The translations under genes were made by a program, and so were the position numbers. Shown in pieces: positions 52,100 through 61,464 of a stretch of DNA of 64,000 nt; within the stretch, counting starts at the first letter, position 1, and each line of letters starts with the position of its first letter. Source of the stretch: Candidatus Villigracilis saccharophilus (GTDB taxonomy: Bacteria; Chloroflexota; Anaerolineae; Anaerolineales; Villigracilaceae). The DNA lies in NCBI GenBank assembly GCA_016709305.1, contig JADJNA010000013.1, forward strand, positions 1 through 64,000, in the 5' to 3' direction. Under the pieces are notes generated by a model. It ran no database searches. It worked only from the letters and a program-made list of their open reading frames with translations, and had not been told where the DNA came from.

Positions 52100-53662
52100 A
52101 TGCTCCCCTCCAACCTGCTTCCCGACTTCCGCGTTCGCCAACGAGATTATTTGCTCGAAATTTCGCGCATGCTCACTCAAGAGTTAGATCTTGAGAAGTT
52201 GCTGGCGCGCATTTTACGAGTCTCGATTGAAATGCTGGCGGGCCAGGCAGGCCTCATCGCGCTCAAACAACCTGAAGGCTGGCGTGTATCTGCGGCACAT
52301 GGAATCGCCCCCGCGTTCATGAGCTACCTCACGCCCTTACTCGCAGAGGAAATTGTCAGTGAATTGGACGTGCGTGAGCTAAACCGCATGTTGAAAGACC
52401 TAACCTATACCGCAAGCATGGGACTGCTTAACGGCACTGGTCTGCCCCTTGCCGCGCAGGGAAGGATCATCGGCGTCATCTTTATCTTCCGAAACTATGC
52501 GGACTTGTTCACCCCTAATGACCGCATTCTTTTGCAATCTTTCGCAGACCAGGCGGCGATTGCAGTATTCAACGCCCAACTATACGGGGATGTCTCCTAC
52601 GAAAAACAACGTCTTGACGCGCTGTTGGAATCCGCGGCAGATGGGATTCTGATCCTCAACGCCGAGTTGGTGATCGAACGCTGTAACGGAGCATTTGAAA
52701 AACTTTACGGTCTGACCCGCGATGAAATTGTCGGCAAAAAACATAATGAGATCGTGCACTGGAAGAAGGAGCCGCAAGGCACAACCCTTGAAGAATCAGT
52801 GTCAAGCGGCTGGCCGCTGACACCCAACGCAACCCTTTATGTCGAAGGCGACATCGCACGCCCCCTGCCCCCGCATCTTCCAGTGGGGATCACTTACGCC
52901 CCTCTATTATCCAGTGAAAATAAATTACGGAATGTCTTTGTTAGCGTGCGCGACATTACCCATTTCCGCAACGCAGATGAGATCAAGGCGACTTTTATAT
53001 CCATCGTCAGCCATGAACTTCGCACACCGGTCGCGCTGATTAAAGGATATGCCTCCACGCTGCGGCGCGATGATGCGCGCTGGGACAAACGCACCATTAG
53101 TGATTCGCTGGCCGTTATCGAAGATGAAGCCGATCGTTTGTCGAAGATGATCGATGACCTGCTGGATGCTTCACGTTTGCAGGCTGGCGGCCTGAGCTTG
53201 AACCAAGCCGATGTCGCCATCCCCAACCTGGCGTTAAGGGTGATCGGGCGATTCGCAGCGCAGTCGCCCAAGCACCACCTTGTCGCTGAGTTTCCGCCAA
53301 ATTTTCCCGTCATCATCGGTGATGAAACCCGTATCGAACAGGTAATAGCAAATCTCGTTTCTAATTCAATAAAATACGCGCCCAGCGGCGAGATCAAGAT
53401 CAGCGGCAGTATGCGTCCTGAGCAAATCATTGTTTGTGTGAGCGACGAAGGCAGCGGCATCGAAGCAAAAGACCTGCCGCATATTTTTGACAGATTTTAT
53501 CGGTCAACTGGGGCGGTTAAGCAGACGAAAGGCGCAGGCCTGGGACTCTATCTTGCACGCGCGATTGTTGAAGCCCACGGCGGCCGCATCTGGGCAGACG
53601 CTTCAAACGGCTCAACGAAACCTGACTCTGGCGCGAGGATCTGTTTCTCCCTTCCACGATAA
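52100..53662 (+). CDS. Cytoplasmic GAF-PAS histidine kinase
   Basis: 520 residues, no membrane helix. GAF domain (about 25-165), PAS domain (about 170-285: LDALLESAADGILILNAE), HisKA (His in IVSHELRTPVALIKGY, about residue 303) and HATPase domain (about 390-520: GAGLGLYLAR). No response regulator adjacent, so an orphan kinase. The pepF gene follows 72 bp later. Confidence 0.9.
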   Translation: MLPSNLLPDFRVRQRDYLLEISRMLTQELDLEKLLARILRVSIEMLAGQAGLIALKQPEGWRVSAAHGIAPAFMSYLTPLLAEEIVSELDVRELNRMLKDLTYTASMGLLNGTGLPLAAQGRIIGVIFIFRNYADLFTPNDRILLQSFADQAAIAVFNAQLYGDVSYEKQRLDALLESAADGILILNAELVIERCNGAFEKLYGLTRDEIVGKKHNEIVHWKKEPQGTTLEESVSSGWPLTPNATLYVEGDIARPLPPHLPVGITYAPLLSSENKLRNVFVSVRDITHFRNADEIKATFISIVSHELRTPVALIKGYASTLRRDDARWDKRTISDSLAVIEDEADRLSKMIDDLLDASRLQAGGLSLNQADVAIPNLALRVIGRFAAQSPKHHLVAEFPPNFPVIIGDETRIEQVIANLVSNSIKYAPSGEIKISGSMRPEQIIVCVSDEGSGIEAKDLPHIFDRFYRSTGAVKQTKGAGLGLYLARAIVEAHGGRIWADASNGSTKPDSGARICFSLPR

Positions 53663-53734
53663 ACAGAGCTGGAATGCTTTCAAATCTTCTCAAAATGGTA
53701 AAATCAAATAGCAAATCAAAAAAAGGATAAACAC

Positions 53735-55540
53735 ATGGCCACAATACCCTTACGTAGTAAAGTCAACAAAAAATATACATGGAACGCTGAAAGTGTTTAC
53801 AATTCGCCAAAGGAATGGGAAGCAGCATTACAGGCAGTTCTGAACGATATTCCCAAAGTAAAGAAATTTGAAGGCAAACTCAGCGAGAGTTCCACTGCCC
53901 TGCTGAAGGGATACACAGCCATCGAAGATCTGATCCTGCGCGCGCAAACCATATTTATGTACGCGCAGTTTTCCTACGCCGTGGATACAACAAATCAAGC
54001 CGCAGGCGCGATGATCGGAAAAGCGCAGGGCATGTATGGTCAGGTGGCCGCGGCAGTTTCCTTCCTCAACCCTGAATTGCTTAAGATCGGCAGGAAAAAG
54101 CTCAGCACGTGGATGAAGGAAAATAAGAAGCTGGCTGAGTACCATCAGGCCATTGATGATCTCTTCCGCCAGCAGGCGCATGTGCGCTCCGGCGAAGTGG
54201 AGGAAATCCTCGGTATGTTGGCCGACCCGTTTGGCGGACCTTCCACAAGCACCAGCATGTTGGTGAATGCTGATTTCAAATTTTCACCCGCCGTGGACAG
54301 CAAAGGCAAAAAGCATGATGTAACTCAGGGTAATTTCTATTCCACCCTGCTGGAACACCCCGATCGCAAAGTTCGCCAGAGTGCCTTTGAAAGTTATCAC
54401 GACAAGCACATCGAATTCAAGAATACACTTGCCACGAATCTATCAACTTCCATCAGCGCCAATGTGTTCAATATGCGCGTGCGCAAGTTCAACACAACCC
54501 TCTCGGCATCCTTGTTCAACAATAACGTCCCTGAAGAAGTATTCCACAACCTTATTGATACTTTCAAGAAGAATTTACCGATCTGGCATCGTTACTTTGA
54601 GATCCGCCGCAAGGCATTGGGTTTAAAAGAAATCCAATATTACGATATGTGGGCGCCAATCGCAAAAAAGAAAACCTCACTTTCCTACGAAAGAGCCGTG
54701 GACTTGATCTCCGACAGTCTCGCTCCACTGGGCAAGGATTATGTAAATATACTTCGACAGGGTACTCTCAAAGACGGCTGGGTTGATTCCGCCGCCAATC
54801 AAGGTAAGATGAATGGCGCGTTCTCTTATGGCGCACCCAAGACCCATCCATTCATCATGATGTCCTTTACGAATGATGTCGGCAGCATGAGCACGCTTGC
54901 GCATGAGCTTGGTCATTCCATGCATTCGTACCTCACCTGGCAAAACCAACCGCTGGCTTATTCCAATTATTCGCTCTTCGTGGCTGAAGTCGCTTCGAAC
55001 TTCAACCAGGCCATGATGCGCGGACATCTGCTCAAGACCATCACCGACAAAAACTTCCTGATCTCGTTGATCGAGGAAGCGGTCGGCGGCAACTTCTTCA
55101 GGTATTTCTTCCAGATGCCGACCCTGGCCCGCTTTGAATTGGAGACACACCAACGCTCCGAACGAGGCGAACCCCTGACAGCCGATTCAATGCAAAATCT
55201 GATGGCTGATCTATTTAGCGAGGGTTTTGGTCCCAAGGTGAAGATCGACCGTCCGCGTGTGGGCATGGTCTGGTCCACGTTCAGTCACCTGTTTGCGGAT
55301 TATTACGTTTATCAGTACGCGACCGGCATCTCGGGCGCGCATGCTCTATCAGGCAGAATTCTGCGCGGTGAGCCAAACGCGGTGGAAGATTATCTTGGCT
55401 TCCTTAGATCAGGCTCGTCCGTTTATCCATTGGATGTATTGAAGAAAGCCGGCGTTGATCTGACCACACCCAAAGCTGTTGAAGAAACCTTCGCCGTGAT
55501 GGAAAGTTATATTGACCGTCTCGAAGAATTGGTTGGATAG
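53735..55540 (+). CDS. pepF: Oligoendopeptidase F (M3 family)
   Basis: 601 residues, cytoplasmic zinc metallopeptidase cutting short peptides. HELGH motif at 390-394 (LAHELGHSMHSYL), with the third ligand Glu further on (LFVAEVASNFNQAM). N-terminal helical PepF domain. Good RBS (AAAGGATAA) before the ATG. Confidence 0.95.
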   Translation: MATIPLRSKVNKKYTWNAESVYNSPKEWEAALQAVLNDIPKVKKFEGKLSESSTALLKGYTAIEDLILRAQTIFMYAQFSYAVDTTNQAAGAMIGKAQGMYGQVAAAVSFLNPELLKIGRKKLSTWMKENKKLAEYHQAIDDLFRQQAHVRSGEVEEILGMLADPFGGPSTSTSMLVNADFKFSPAVDSKGKKHDVTQGNFYSTLLEHPDRKVRQSAFESYHDKHIEFKNTLATNLSTSISANVFNMRVRKFNTTLSASLFNNNVPEEVFHNLIDTFKKNLPIWHRYFEIRRKALGLKEIQYYDMWAPIAKKKTSLSYERAVDLISDSLAPLGKDYVNILRQGTLKDGWVDSAANQGKMNGAFSYGAPKTHPFIMMSFTNDVGSMSTLAHELGHSMHSYLTWQNQPLAYSNYSLFVAEVASNFNQAMMRGHLLKTITDKNFLISLIEEAVGGNFFRYFFQMPTLARFELETHQRSERGEPLTADSMQNLMADLFSEGFGPKVKIDRPRVGMVWSTFSHLFADYYVYQYATGISGAHALSGRILRGEPNAVEDYLGFLRSGSSVYPLDVLKKAGVDLTTPKAVEETFAVMESYIDRLEELVG

Positions 55541-55551
55541 TTATCATAATA

Positions 55552-55620
55552 TGTCGTTGCGGGGAGCAAGGGAAAACCTCCTATGGGGGGGGGGGCTGGG
55601 ATCACCGCCTCGCAACGACA
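55552..55620. repeat. Intergenic inverted-repeat element, copy C
   Basis: Ends TGTCGTTGCGGGG and CCTCGCAACGACA, close to reverse complements. The centre has a run of eleven G (55585-55595). Related to copies at 7439-7579 and 25580-25645. Confidence 0.7.
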
Positions 55621-55647
55621 TAAATTAAAGAAATCGGAAAATCATAC

Positions 55648-57009
55648 ATGGCACAAACTCAAATCTCTTGCCCACGCTGCAGACAAACGATCCCAGCCAA
55701 CGTTGAACAACTATTCGACGTCACCTACGAACCCGCCGCCAAACAACGTTTGTTAAGCGGACAATCCAATTTTGCCCGTTGTCAATACTGCGGGTATGAA
55801 GGCAGGCTTGCAACTCCTGTTGTTTATCATGACAACGATAAGGAATTGCTGTTGACCTTCTTCCCCATGGAATTGGGCATGCCCATCAATGAGCAGGAAA
55901 AATTGATCGGTCCGTTGATCCGTCAGGTCATGGATCGTCTGCCGGCTGAAAAAAGAAAAGGATATTTGCTCAGCCCGCAAGCCAACCTGACCTTTGAGTC
56001 GATGATGGAAACGATTCTAAACAAGGATGGCATTTCATCTGAGATGATCAAAACCCAACAGGAACGTGTGCAACTGGTTGAGCGCCTGATCAAAGTCACC
56101 ACAGCGGAAGTCCGCTCAGAAATGATCAAACAGAACGAAAAGATCATTGACGAACAATTCTTCGGGCTGTTTAGCCGCATCGCGCAGAACGCCATGCAAA
56201 GCGGACAGGAGCCCATTGCCCGCGCATTGATCGAATTGCAGAAACAACTGTTGGAAGAAACTGCTTTTGGCCGTCAACTTAAGGAATCTGTTGGAGAAAT
56301 TGAAGCCGCAACAAAGATATTGCAGGATGCGGGACAAAGCCTCAACCGCGAGAAACTGCTGGATTTCATCCTCGAAGCTCAGAATGATGCCCGCATCCGC
56401 GCCTATGTCCAACTTGCGCGCGGCGGCATGGACTATGTTTTCTTCCAGAATTTGACGGAGAAGATCGACAAGGCTTCAGGCGATGAAAAGACGCGGCTTG
56501 AAACCATCCGGGAAAAAGTACTTGGCTTTGTGGCTGAAGTGGACAAACAACTTGAAGCGCGTTTCAAACAGGCAACGGATTTCGTTGAGTCGCTTCTCAA
56601 GGAAGAGGATGTGGAGAAAGCGACTCGTGAAAATATCGAGAACTTCACACAAGACTCTGTGGAAGTGGTGAACCAGCTTTTGCGGCAGGCCTCTGAAAAG
56701 AACGATTACACACGCATGGGGAAACTGCAAAAAATGGCGCAAGTCTTACAGGAAGCCAGCGCTCCCCCACCAGAAGTGGCTTTCATCGAGCAATTGATCC
56801 AGGCAGCGGACGACGCGGCAGTTGAGCAGATGCTGGCCGAAAACGATGGCGTGATCAATGACCAGTTCCTCGAAGCCTTAAGTGGGCTGGTGACTCAAAT
56901 GGATGCTCAAGCCGAACAGGGAAACACCGAAGCCCAGCCGATCGCGCAAAGGCTCAGTGAAGTCTTCAAGATCGCGCTGAAGTATTCGATGAAAAAGAAA
57001 ATGGGATAA
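55648..57009 (+). CDS. CpXC-domain protein with long helical region
   Basis: 453 residues. N-terminal CpXC domain with CPRC (Cys8, Cys11) and CQYC (Cys45, Cys48), probable zinc site. Residues about 130-440 are almost all charged helix, likely coiled coil. Function unknown; the family is common in this group of bacteria. A strong terminator follows. Confidence 0.8.
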   Translation: MAQTQISCPRCRQTIPANVEQLFDVTYEPAAKQRLLSGQSNFARCQYCGYEGRLATPVVYHDNDKELLLTFFPMELGMPINEQEKLIGPLIRQVMDRLPAEKRKGYLLSPQANLTFESMMETILNKDGISSEMIKTQQERVQLVERLIKVTTAEVRSEMIKQNEKIIDEQFFGLFSRIAQNAMQSGQEPIARALIELQKQLLEETAFGRQLKESVGEIEAATKILQDAGQSLNREKLLDFILEAQNDARIRAYVQLARGGMDYVFFQNLTEKIDKASGDEKTRLETIREKVLGFVAEVDKQLEARFKQATDFVESLLKEEDVEKATRENIENFTQDSVEVVNQLLRQASEKNDYTRMGKLQKMAQVLQEASAPPPEVAFIEQLIQAADDAAVEQMLAENDGVINDQFLEALSGLVTQMDAQAEQGNTEAQPIAQRLSEVFKIALKYSMKKKMG

Positions 57010-57051
57010 CGCAATTCGGGGCTGGTCTTTTGTGACCAGCCCCGAATTGCG
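57010..57051. terminator. Bidirectional terminator
   Basis: Perfect 18-bp arms (57010-57027, 57034-57051) with 6-nt loop, between the convergent CpXC and PIG-L genes. Few T follow on the plus strand. Confidence 0.8.
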
Positions 57052-57052
57052 T

Positions 57053-57862
57053 TTACCTCAATCCCGCAAATAGATCCGATTCCGCTTCCCTGCCCCCATT
57101 GACCAAACTAAACGCGCGATAAAAGGTCCCTTGCATGGCGAGGACTGCGGCGGCGGATTCTTTTGGCAATTCAGCCAGTGCGCCGATGGTAGGTAATTGA
57201 CTCTTATGGCATTGGATGGCTTCCCATGCGATGCCGCAATATTCGGCCATATTTATACGAGTGGTGATCATCCATTCCTTCCATGGAAATTCTTGACGGA
57301 TTTGATCATCCAATGGAAAAGTCATATCATTCAGAAAAGGGGAAATGAGATTGATGAAGTTCTCCCCATCCACCATGTAATAAAGTTTGGAAACACGATG
57401 CGATGGAAGGTTTGCCGAATCTTCATAACTTGCGTCTACGGCACAGACGATGGCGGCGGAAGTGAATTGTCCGATAGCGATGTGATCGGGGTGACCGTAA
57501 TTCCCATCGGGCGGAAAGGTTACGACGACCTGTGGCTTGATTCGGCGAATGTGAGTGACGATTTTCCCAACTGCTTCGGCGTGATTGGCTTTGTCCACTT
57601 CACCGTCTATATAATCGAGAAAACTCAGCGACGTCATGCCGAGTCCTTTAACCGCGTTCTCTAGCTCAACCGTGCGGATTTGACCAAGAATGCTCAAGCC
57701 TGGATTCTCTTTCTCGAGGTCGAACCAGCCCCGCTCTCCGCGTGTTGCGCAGACAAGGTGTGTATCCACTCCTTCAGAGGAGTATTTCGCCAGTGTCGCG
57801 CCCATCCCCATTGATTCGTCATCAGGATGAGCAAAAACTGCCAGTAGTTTTAGTGGATCCAT
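57053..57862 (-). CDS. PIG-L (LmbE) family deacetylase
   Basis: 269 residues. Zinc motif AHPDDE (about 11-16), later GHPDHIAIG. De-N-acetylases of this family act on GlcNAc conjugates such as mycothiol, bacillithiol or lipid-linked sugars; which one cannot be said. Last gene of the FHA regulator operon (2-bp gap). Confidence 0.9.
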   Translation of the reverse strand: MDPLKLLAVFAHPDDESMGMGATLAKYSSEGVDTHLVCATRGERGWFDLEKENPGLSILGQIRTVELENAVKGLGMTSLSFLDYIDGEVDKANHAEAVGKIVTHIRRIKPQVVVTFPPDGNYGHPDHIAIGQFTSAAIVCAVDASYEDSANLPSHRVSKLYYMVDGENFINLISPFLNDMTFPLDDQIRQEFPWKEWMITTRINMAEYCGIAWEAIQCHKSQLPTIGALAELPKESAAAVLAMQGTFYRAFSLVNGGREAESDLFAGLR

Positions 57863-57864
57863 AC

Positions 57865-58338
57865 TTAACGAGCCGCAACTTTTACCAAGGTCTCAGGCGT
57901 AATATTAAATGCCTTCGCAAGGCCGGCCACATATCGCCCGCCTTTCGGTTTTATGCGCCACATGCCAAAATCTTCCAAATTAAATAACATTGCAGACTCC
58001 GGGAAGCGTTCAATATATTGGCGCTTGACCGGGGTATACCCTGGTTCGCCAATTTCCATCATCTCTGCAGAGCCGCGAATGGTGACTCTTGCCAGTGTTT
58101 GCGGGTCAGCGCGACCATCATCTGCCTCCGCAATGAGCAGGCACATGCGTTTATCTTTTTGCATATCAATTGTATGTTGCGCCAGGCGGCTGACGAAAAT
58201 ATAAAATGCGGAAAAATCCTGCGCGGAGACAAAAGCCACCATGGAAACAAGCGGAGATTCGTCACGCAATGTGCCCAGTGATGCAACGCGAGTATTGCGA
58301 ATGATTTGGGCCAGAAGCTTTTCTGATTGAACATCCAT
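57865..58338 (-). CDS. Pyridoxamine-5'-phosphate-oxidase-like (HugZ-type) protein
   Basis: 157 residues, split-barrel flavin-binding fold: ASLGTLRDESPLVSMVAFV, FYIFVSRLAQHT and VTIRGSAEMM, with the C-terminal RIKPKGGRYVAGLAKA found in heme-utilisation-like members. May bind FMN, heme or F420. 5 bp after the FHA regulator gene, same operon. Confidence 0.82.
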   Translation of the reverse strand: MDVQSEKLLAQIIRNTRVASLGTLRDESPLVSMVAFVSAQDFSAFYIFVSRLAQHTIDMQKDKRMCLLIAEADDGRADPQTLARVTIRGSAEMMEIGEPGYTPVKRQYIERFPESAMLFNLEDFGMWRIKPKGGRYVAGLAKAFNITPETLVKVAAR

Positions 58339-58343
58339 AATGT

Positions 58344-59012
58344 TTAATCCCCGACCGGCGGGTTATCCAGCCGCATGCCGTGACCGCGCACGGTGTCGAT
58401 AAATTGATGGGTTGGATCAAGCGCCGCAAGGCGGTCACGCAGGCGGCGGATAAGCGCATCCAATGCCTGATCTGAGACACCTGCCATTTGCTCCTCACCC
58501 CACACAATACTGACAAGCTCACTGCGGCTGATGACCTGACCTTGACTCTCGTACAACTTCCACAACAACCTGAATTGCTGTGCAGATAATGGCGGTGCAA
58601 CCTGTTGTTGATTAACCCAAACCTGCCTGGATTTTTGATCCATCAGCAAGCGGGCGGAACGCATGCCGCCATCCGCAAGCGGCATGGTCGCATCAGATGT
58701 GAGAAATAAAAATTGTTGAGCAAGTGCAATGCCGAGCAGATCGCCATCCTGCAGCATGACCGGGGTAGCCAGTTCAACGCCATTATGAATGGTGCCGTTC
58801 TTACTGCCGAGATCTTCGATCGTGACGCCTTCAGGTGTAGGTGAAATGCGGGCATGGAAACGGGACACCTGACGGTCCTGAATAATTACCTCACAGGTGG
58901 GATCGCGCCCCACCATTAATGTGCGGCTTAAATTCCAACGTTGTCCTTTTAGCGGACCATCCTGCGCGACGAGAATTGGATACTCCTCATCTTGTTGTTG
59001 TTTTTTTTTCAT
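58344..59012 (-). CDS. FHA domain-winged-helix transcription factor
   Basis: 222 residues. FHA domain (about 12-105: MVGRDPTCEVIIQDRQVSR then FHARISP and LGSKNGT, with the phosphothreonine-binding Arg, Ser and Asn) and an OmpR/PhoB-like winged helix (about 125-215: QFRLLWKLYESQGQVISRSEL, TVRGHGMRLD). The FHA replaces the receiver domain, so it probably responds to Thr phosphorylation. A Ser/Thr kinase is encoded divergently next to it. Confidence 0.9.
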   Translation of the reverse strand: MKKKQQQDEEYPILVAQDGPLKGQRWNLSRTLMVGRDPTCEVIIQDRQVSRFHARISPTPEGVTIEDLGSKNGTIHNGVELATPVMLQDGDLLGIALAQQFLFLTSDATMPLADGGMRSARLLMDQKSRQVWVNQQQVAPPLSAQQFRLLWKLYESQGQVISRSELVSIVWGEEQMAGVSDQALDALIRRLRDRLAALDPTHQFIDTVRGHGMRLDNPPVGD

Positions 59013-59251
59013 ATTGCCTCAAAAACACAAATCCCAAAAAGACCCTCAAATTTCAATGTGTATAATAACATCATAAGAATGATGTATGCTCCATGGAAAG
59101 ACGTTTATAATATAGCAGAAAATCGGTATTCTGTGCAAGGCAAGGTGAAAATTTTTATGTTCTTAATATAAAGGGTGATACACGCCGAAAATATCACCTC
59201 ATTAAGCACACCCCCTGCCCAGAGTCCGTCGTTAGGCATTAAGGAGAAGAT
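59013..59251. promoter_or_regulatory. Divergent intergenic region of the kinase/FHA pair
   Basis: 239 bp, A/T-rich. TATAAT sequences at 59061-59066 and 59106-59111 are the only -10-like boxes seen on the plus strand, neither with a clear -35. It probably drives both the FHA operon (minus) and the kinase (plus). No small gene recognised. Confidence 0.4.
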
Positions 59252-60241
59252 TTGCCCCAGCCGTTAAAAAATGGGGAGACCCTGCGTGACCGCTATAAGA
59301 TCCGCGAACAGATCGGACAAGGCGGCACCGGCAGTATTTATCTTGCAGACGATACCCGCCTGGAAGGTAGATTATGCGCGATAAAGGAAGTTGAACACAA
59401 TCAGGCTCTCCCGATCGAAGTTTTTAAACAGGCACGCGAACAATTCTTTCGCGAGGCATCTGTTTTGGCGCGCCTCGATCACCCCAACCTCCCTAAAGTA
59501 TCCGATTTCTTTTCAGACGGCCCGCGCGACTACCTGGTAATGGACTATGTGCCCGGTAAGGATTTGCGTGAACGCATGCTGGCAGCACGGCGCGACCAAA
59601 CCTTCCTCTCAGAAAGTGAAGTCATCCGCTGGGCTGTGCAAATTGCCGATGCCTTGAATTATATGCATAATCAGGAACCATCCATTATCCATCGTGATAT
59701 TAAGCCCAGTAACCTAAAAATCACACCCAGCGGGGTGATCAAACTGGTAGATTTCGGTCTTGTCAAGATTCTCGCGCCGAACGAAGTCACAATTACGATC
59801 ATCCAGGGGCAAGGAACTGCGCTATACACACCACTCGAACAATATGGCGGTGATGATACTCACACGGAAGCCCGCGCCGATATTTTTTCTTTTGCCGCAA
59901 CCTTGTATCACCTGCTGACCAATGAACCTCCCGCTGAAGCACGTAAACGTTTCCTGGACACCCGCAGTCTGACCCGGCCACGAGAGCTTAACCCTCGCAT
60001 CAGCAGTCGCGTGGAGCGAGCCATCTTATGGGCAATGTCATTGCATCCGGATGAACGGCCTGATAATGTGATCGAATTTAGAGACGCGCTGCTTGGCAAG
60101 CATGAAATCCCCGAGCGCGCTGATCTGCAGCAAACCAGTTTTGACGCTCCTACATTCTCAATTTTTCCAGAGGAACGGCTGGCAGTTTACACGGCCTTGG
60201 GATTATTTCTGCTTGGGTTGGTCTCAACGTTATTGAGATAA
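59252..60241 (+). CDS. Ser/Thr protein kinase with C-terminal membrane anchor
   Basis: 329 residues, TTG start with AAGGAGAAG just upstream. Gly-rich loop GQGGTGSIY, Lys45 (AIKEVEH), Asp149 in HRDIKPSN, DFG at 167-169, APE-like TPLEQYGG. All catalytic residues present. A membrane helix at the very end (about 307-327) would anchor the kinase with no external sensor. Likely partner is the divergent FHA regulator. Confidence 0.9.
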   Translation: MPQPLKNGETLRDRYKIREQIGQGGTGSIYLADDTRLEGRLCAIKEVEHNQALPIEVFKQAREQFFREASVLARLDHPNLPKVSDFFSDGPRDYLVMDYVPGKDLRERMLAARRDQTFLSESEVIRWAVQIADALNYMHNQEPSIIHRDIKPSNLKITPSGVIKLVDFGLVKILAPNEVTITIIQGQGTALYTPLEQYGGDDTHTEARADIFSFAATLYHLLTNEPPAEARKRFLDTRSLTRPRELNPRISSRVERAILWAMSLHPDERPDNVIEFRDALLGKHEIPERADLQQTSFDAPTFSIFPEERLAVYTALGLFLLGLVSTLLR

Positions 60242-60244
60242 GCA

Positions 60245-61180
60245 TTACCCCGTTTCAGATTGAGTCTTCTCAATCATCCTGCAAAATGAACATTGATCTG
60301 GGGTTGATGTGGGTTGTCCGCACCGGGGGCAGGGATGCAAATTCGCCAATTCCACATTTTTTTCCAGAAATAATTTCCCGCTTTTCTTCGCTTCCAAAAA
60401 ATTTAAATAGAAAATAAGCTTTGCGCCTGGGCGGGCAGTTTCCAGTTGATTCAAAGACTCTTTATAAAAAATCGATTGCGATCCATCTGCGAATGGGCAT
60501 TCTTCATATATATATTCAATGCCGCTCATAATGGCGTAGGCGGTCATTTCGCGTTCGTAAAAACGACACAATGGCTTGACCTTGCGGGCCAATCCAGCCG
60601 TGCCGGGCAAGACAGGTCCCTGCCGCAAAAGGTATTCACTGGACCAGTTCAATGTGTTGCCGAAAAGCACTGCCGCCTCATCATCAAGATTATGACCCGT
60701 CGCGAGTACATCATATCCAAGGTCGCGCGCAATGCGGTTCATTTCATGGCGTTTTGCCAAGCCGCACACAGCGCACGGTTTCCCATGTCCGCGATGACTT
60801 CTTTCCGCGATCACAGGGATGGGCTGACCATATTCCTTTTCAATATCGACAATATGGAGCTTCAGGTTATGACTGGCAGCGAACTCCTCGGTCAACCGCT
60901 GGGATTCATGCGAATAATTGATACCTTCATCAATGCCAAGGCCAAGATATAGTCCGTCAGCTTGATAACCCAGCTTGATGAGAATGTGCCACAACGAGAG
61001 AGAATCCTTGCCGCCAGAAACCGCAACAAGAATCTTCTCATCATGCGCAAACATTTCATATTTTTTGATAAAGCGCGCGGTCTGCTCAGGGATCCATTCG
61101 AGATAGTGTTCCTTGCATAAAGCCAATTTATGCTGACGCATATGGATGGAAGCTTTCCTGTCACATCGACGACAATTCAT
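60245..61180 (-). CDS. ttuA: TtuA-like tRNA 2-thiolation enzyme
   Basis: 311 residues. Zinc fingers at both ends (CRRC...C...H at 3-25; CPRCGQPTSTPDQCSFC near 290), PP-loop VAVSGGKDSL (about 52-61), and Fe-S ligands PCAVCG with a later Cys (YEECPFADG). This pattern matches TtuA/NcsA, which thiolates tRNA (for instance position 54 in T. thermophilus) using a ThiS-like sulfur carrier. The carrier gene lies 5 bp upstream on the same strand. The exact tRNA position is not readable. Confidence 0.88.
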   Translation of the reverse strand: MNCRRCDRKASIHMRQHKLALCKEHYLEWIPEQTARFIKKYEMFAHDEKILVAVSGGKDSLSLWHILIKLGYQADGLYLGLGIDEGINYSHESQRLTEEFAASHNLKLHIVDIEKEYGQPIPVIAERSHRGHGKPCAVCGLAKRHEMNRIARDLGYDVLATGHNLDDEAAVLFGNTLNWSSEYLLRQGPVLPGTAGLARKVKPLCRFYEREMTAYAIMSGIEYIYEECPFADGSQSIFYKESLNQLETARPGAKLIFYLNFLEAKKSGKLFLEKNVELANLHPCPRCGQPTSTPDQCSFCRMIEKTQSETG

Positions 61181-61185
61181 AATTT

Positions 61186-61380
61186 TTATCCGCCAGAAAT
61201 TACAGCGACAAGCTTGATCACATCGCCATTTTTCAGGATCTCATCGTCGGTGATCAACTCGCCATCACGGACCGCGATAACCGATTCGGGCACGATATTA
61301 CTCTTTTTCAGCGCATCCGCCAAAGCCATGCCTGGGCGCACTTCATATTCCTTGTCTCTCAAAATCAATTTAGCGACCAT
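61186..61380 (-). CDS. ttuB: ThiS/TtuB-like sulfur carrier
   Basis: 64 residues from ATG 61380 (AAGGAGAAAT just upstream), beta-grasp fold ending VISGG. Gly-Gly tail would be thiocarboxylated. Cotranscribed with ttuA (5-bp gap). Distinct from the MoaD-like carrier near the AOR gene. Confidence 0.85.
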   Translation of the reverse strand: MVAKLILRDKEYEVRPGMALADALKKSNIVPESVIAVRDGELITDDEILKNGDVIKLVAVISGG

Positions 61381-61429
61381 ATTTCTCCTTATGGTGGATT
61401 TTATCATCCTTCAGTACTCTATTTTCTGC

Positions 61430-61458
61430 TTGACATTCCTCCCGCCTTGTCTTAGCAT
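61430..61458 (+). promoter_or_regulatory. Promoter of the glycosyltransferase gene
   Basis: Perfect TTGACA (61430-61435), 17-bp spacer, TAGCAT (61453-61458). The ATG is at 61465, so transcription should start at it: a leaderless message. Confidence 0.65.
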
Positions 61459-61464
61459 ATTAGC

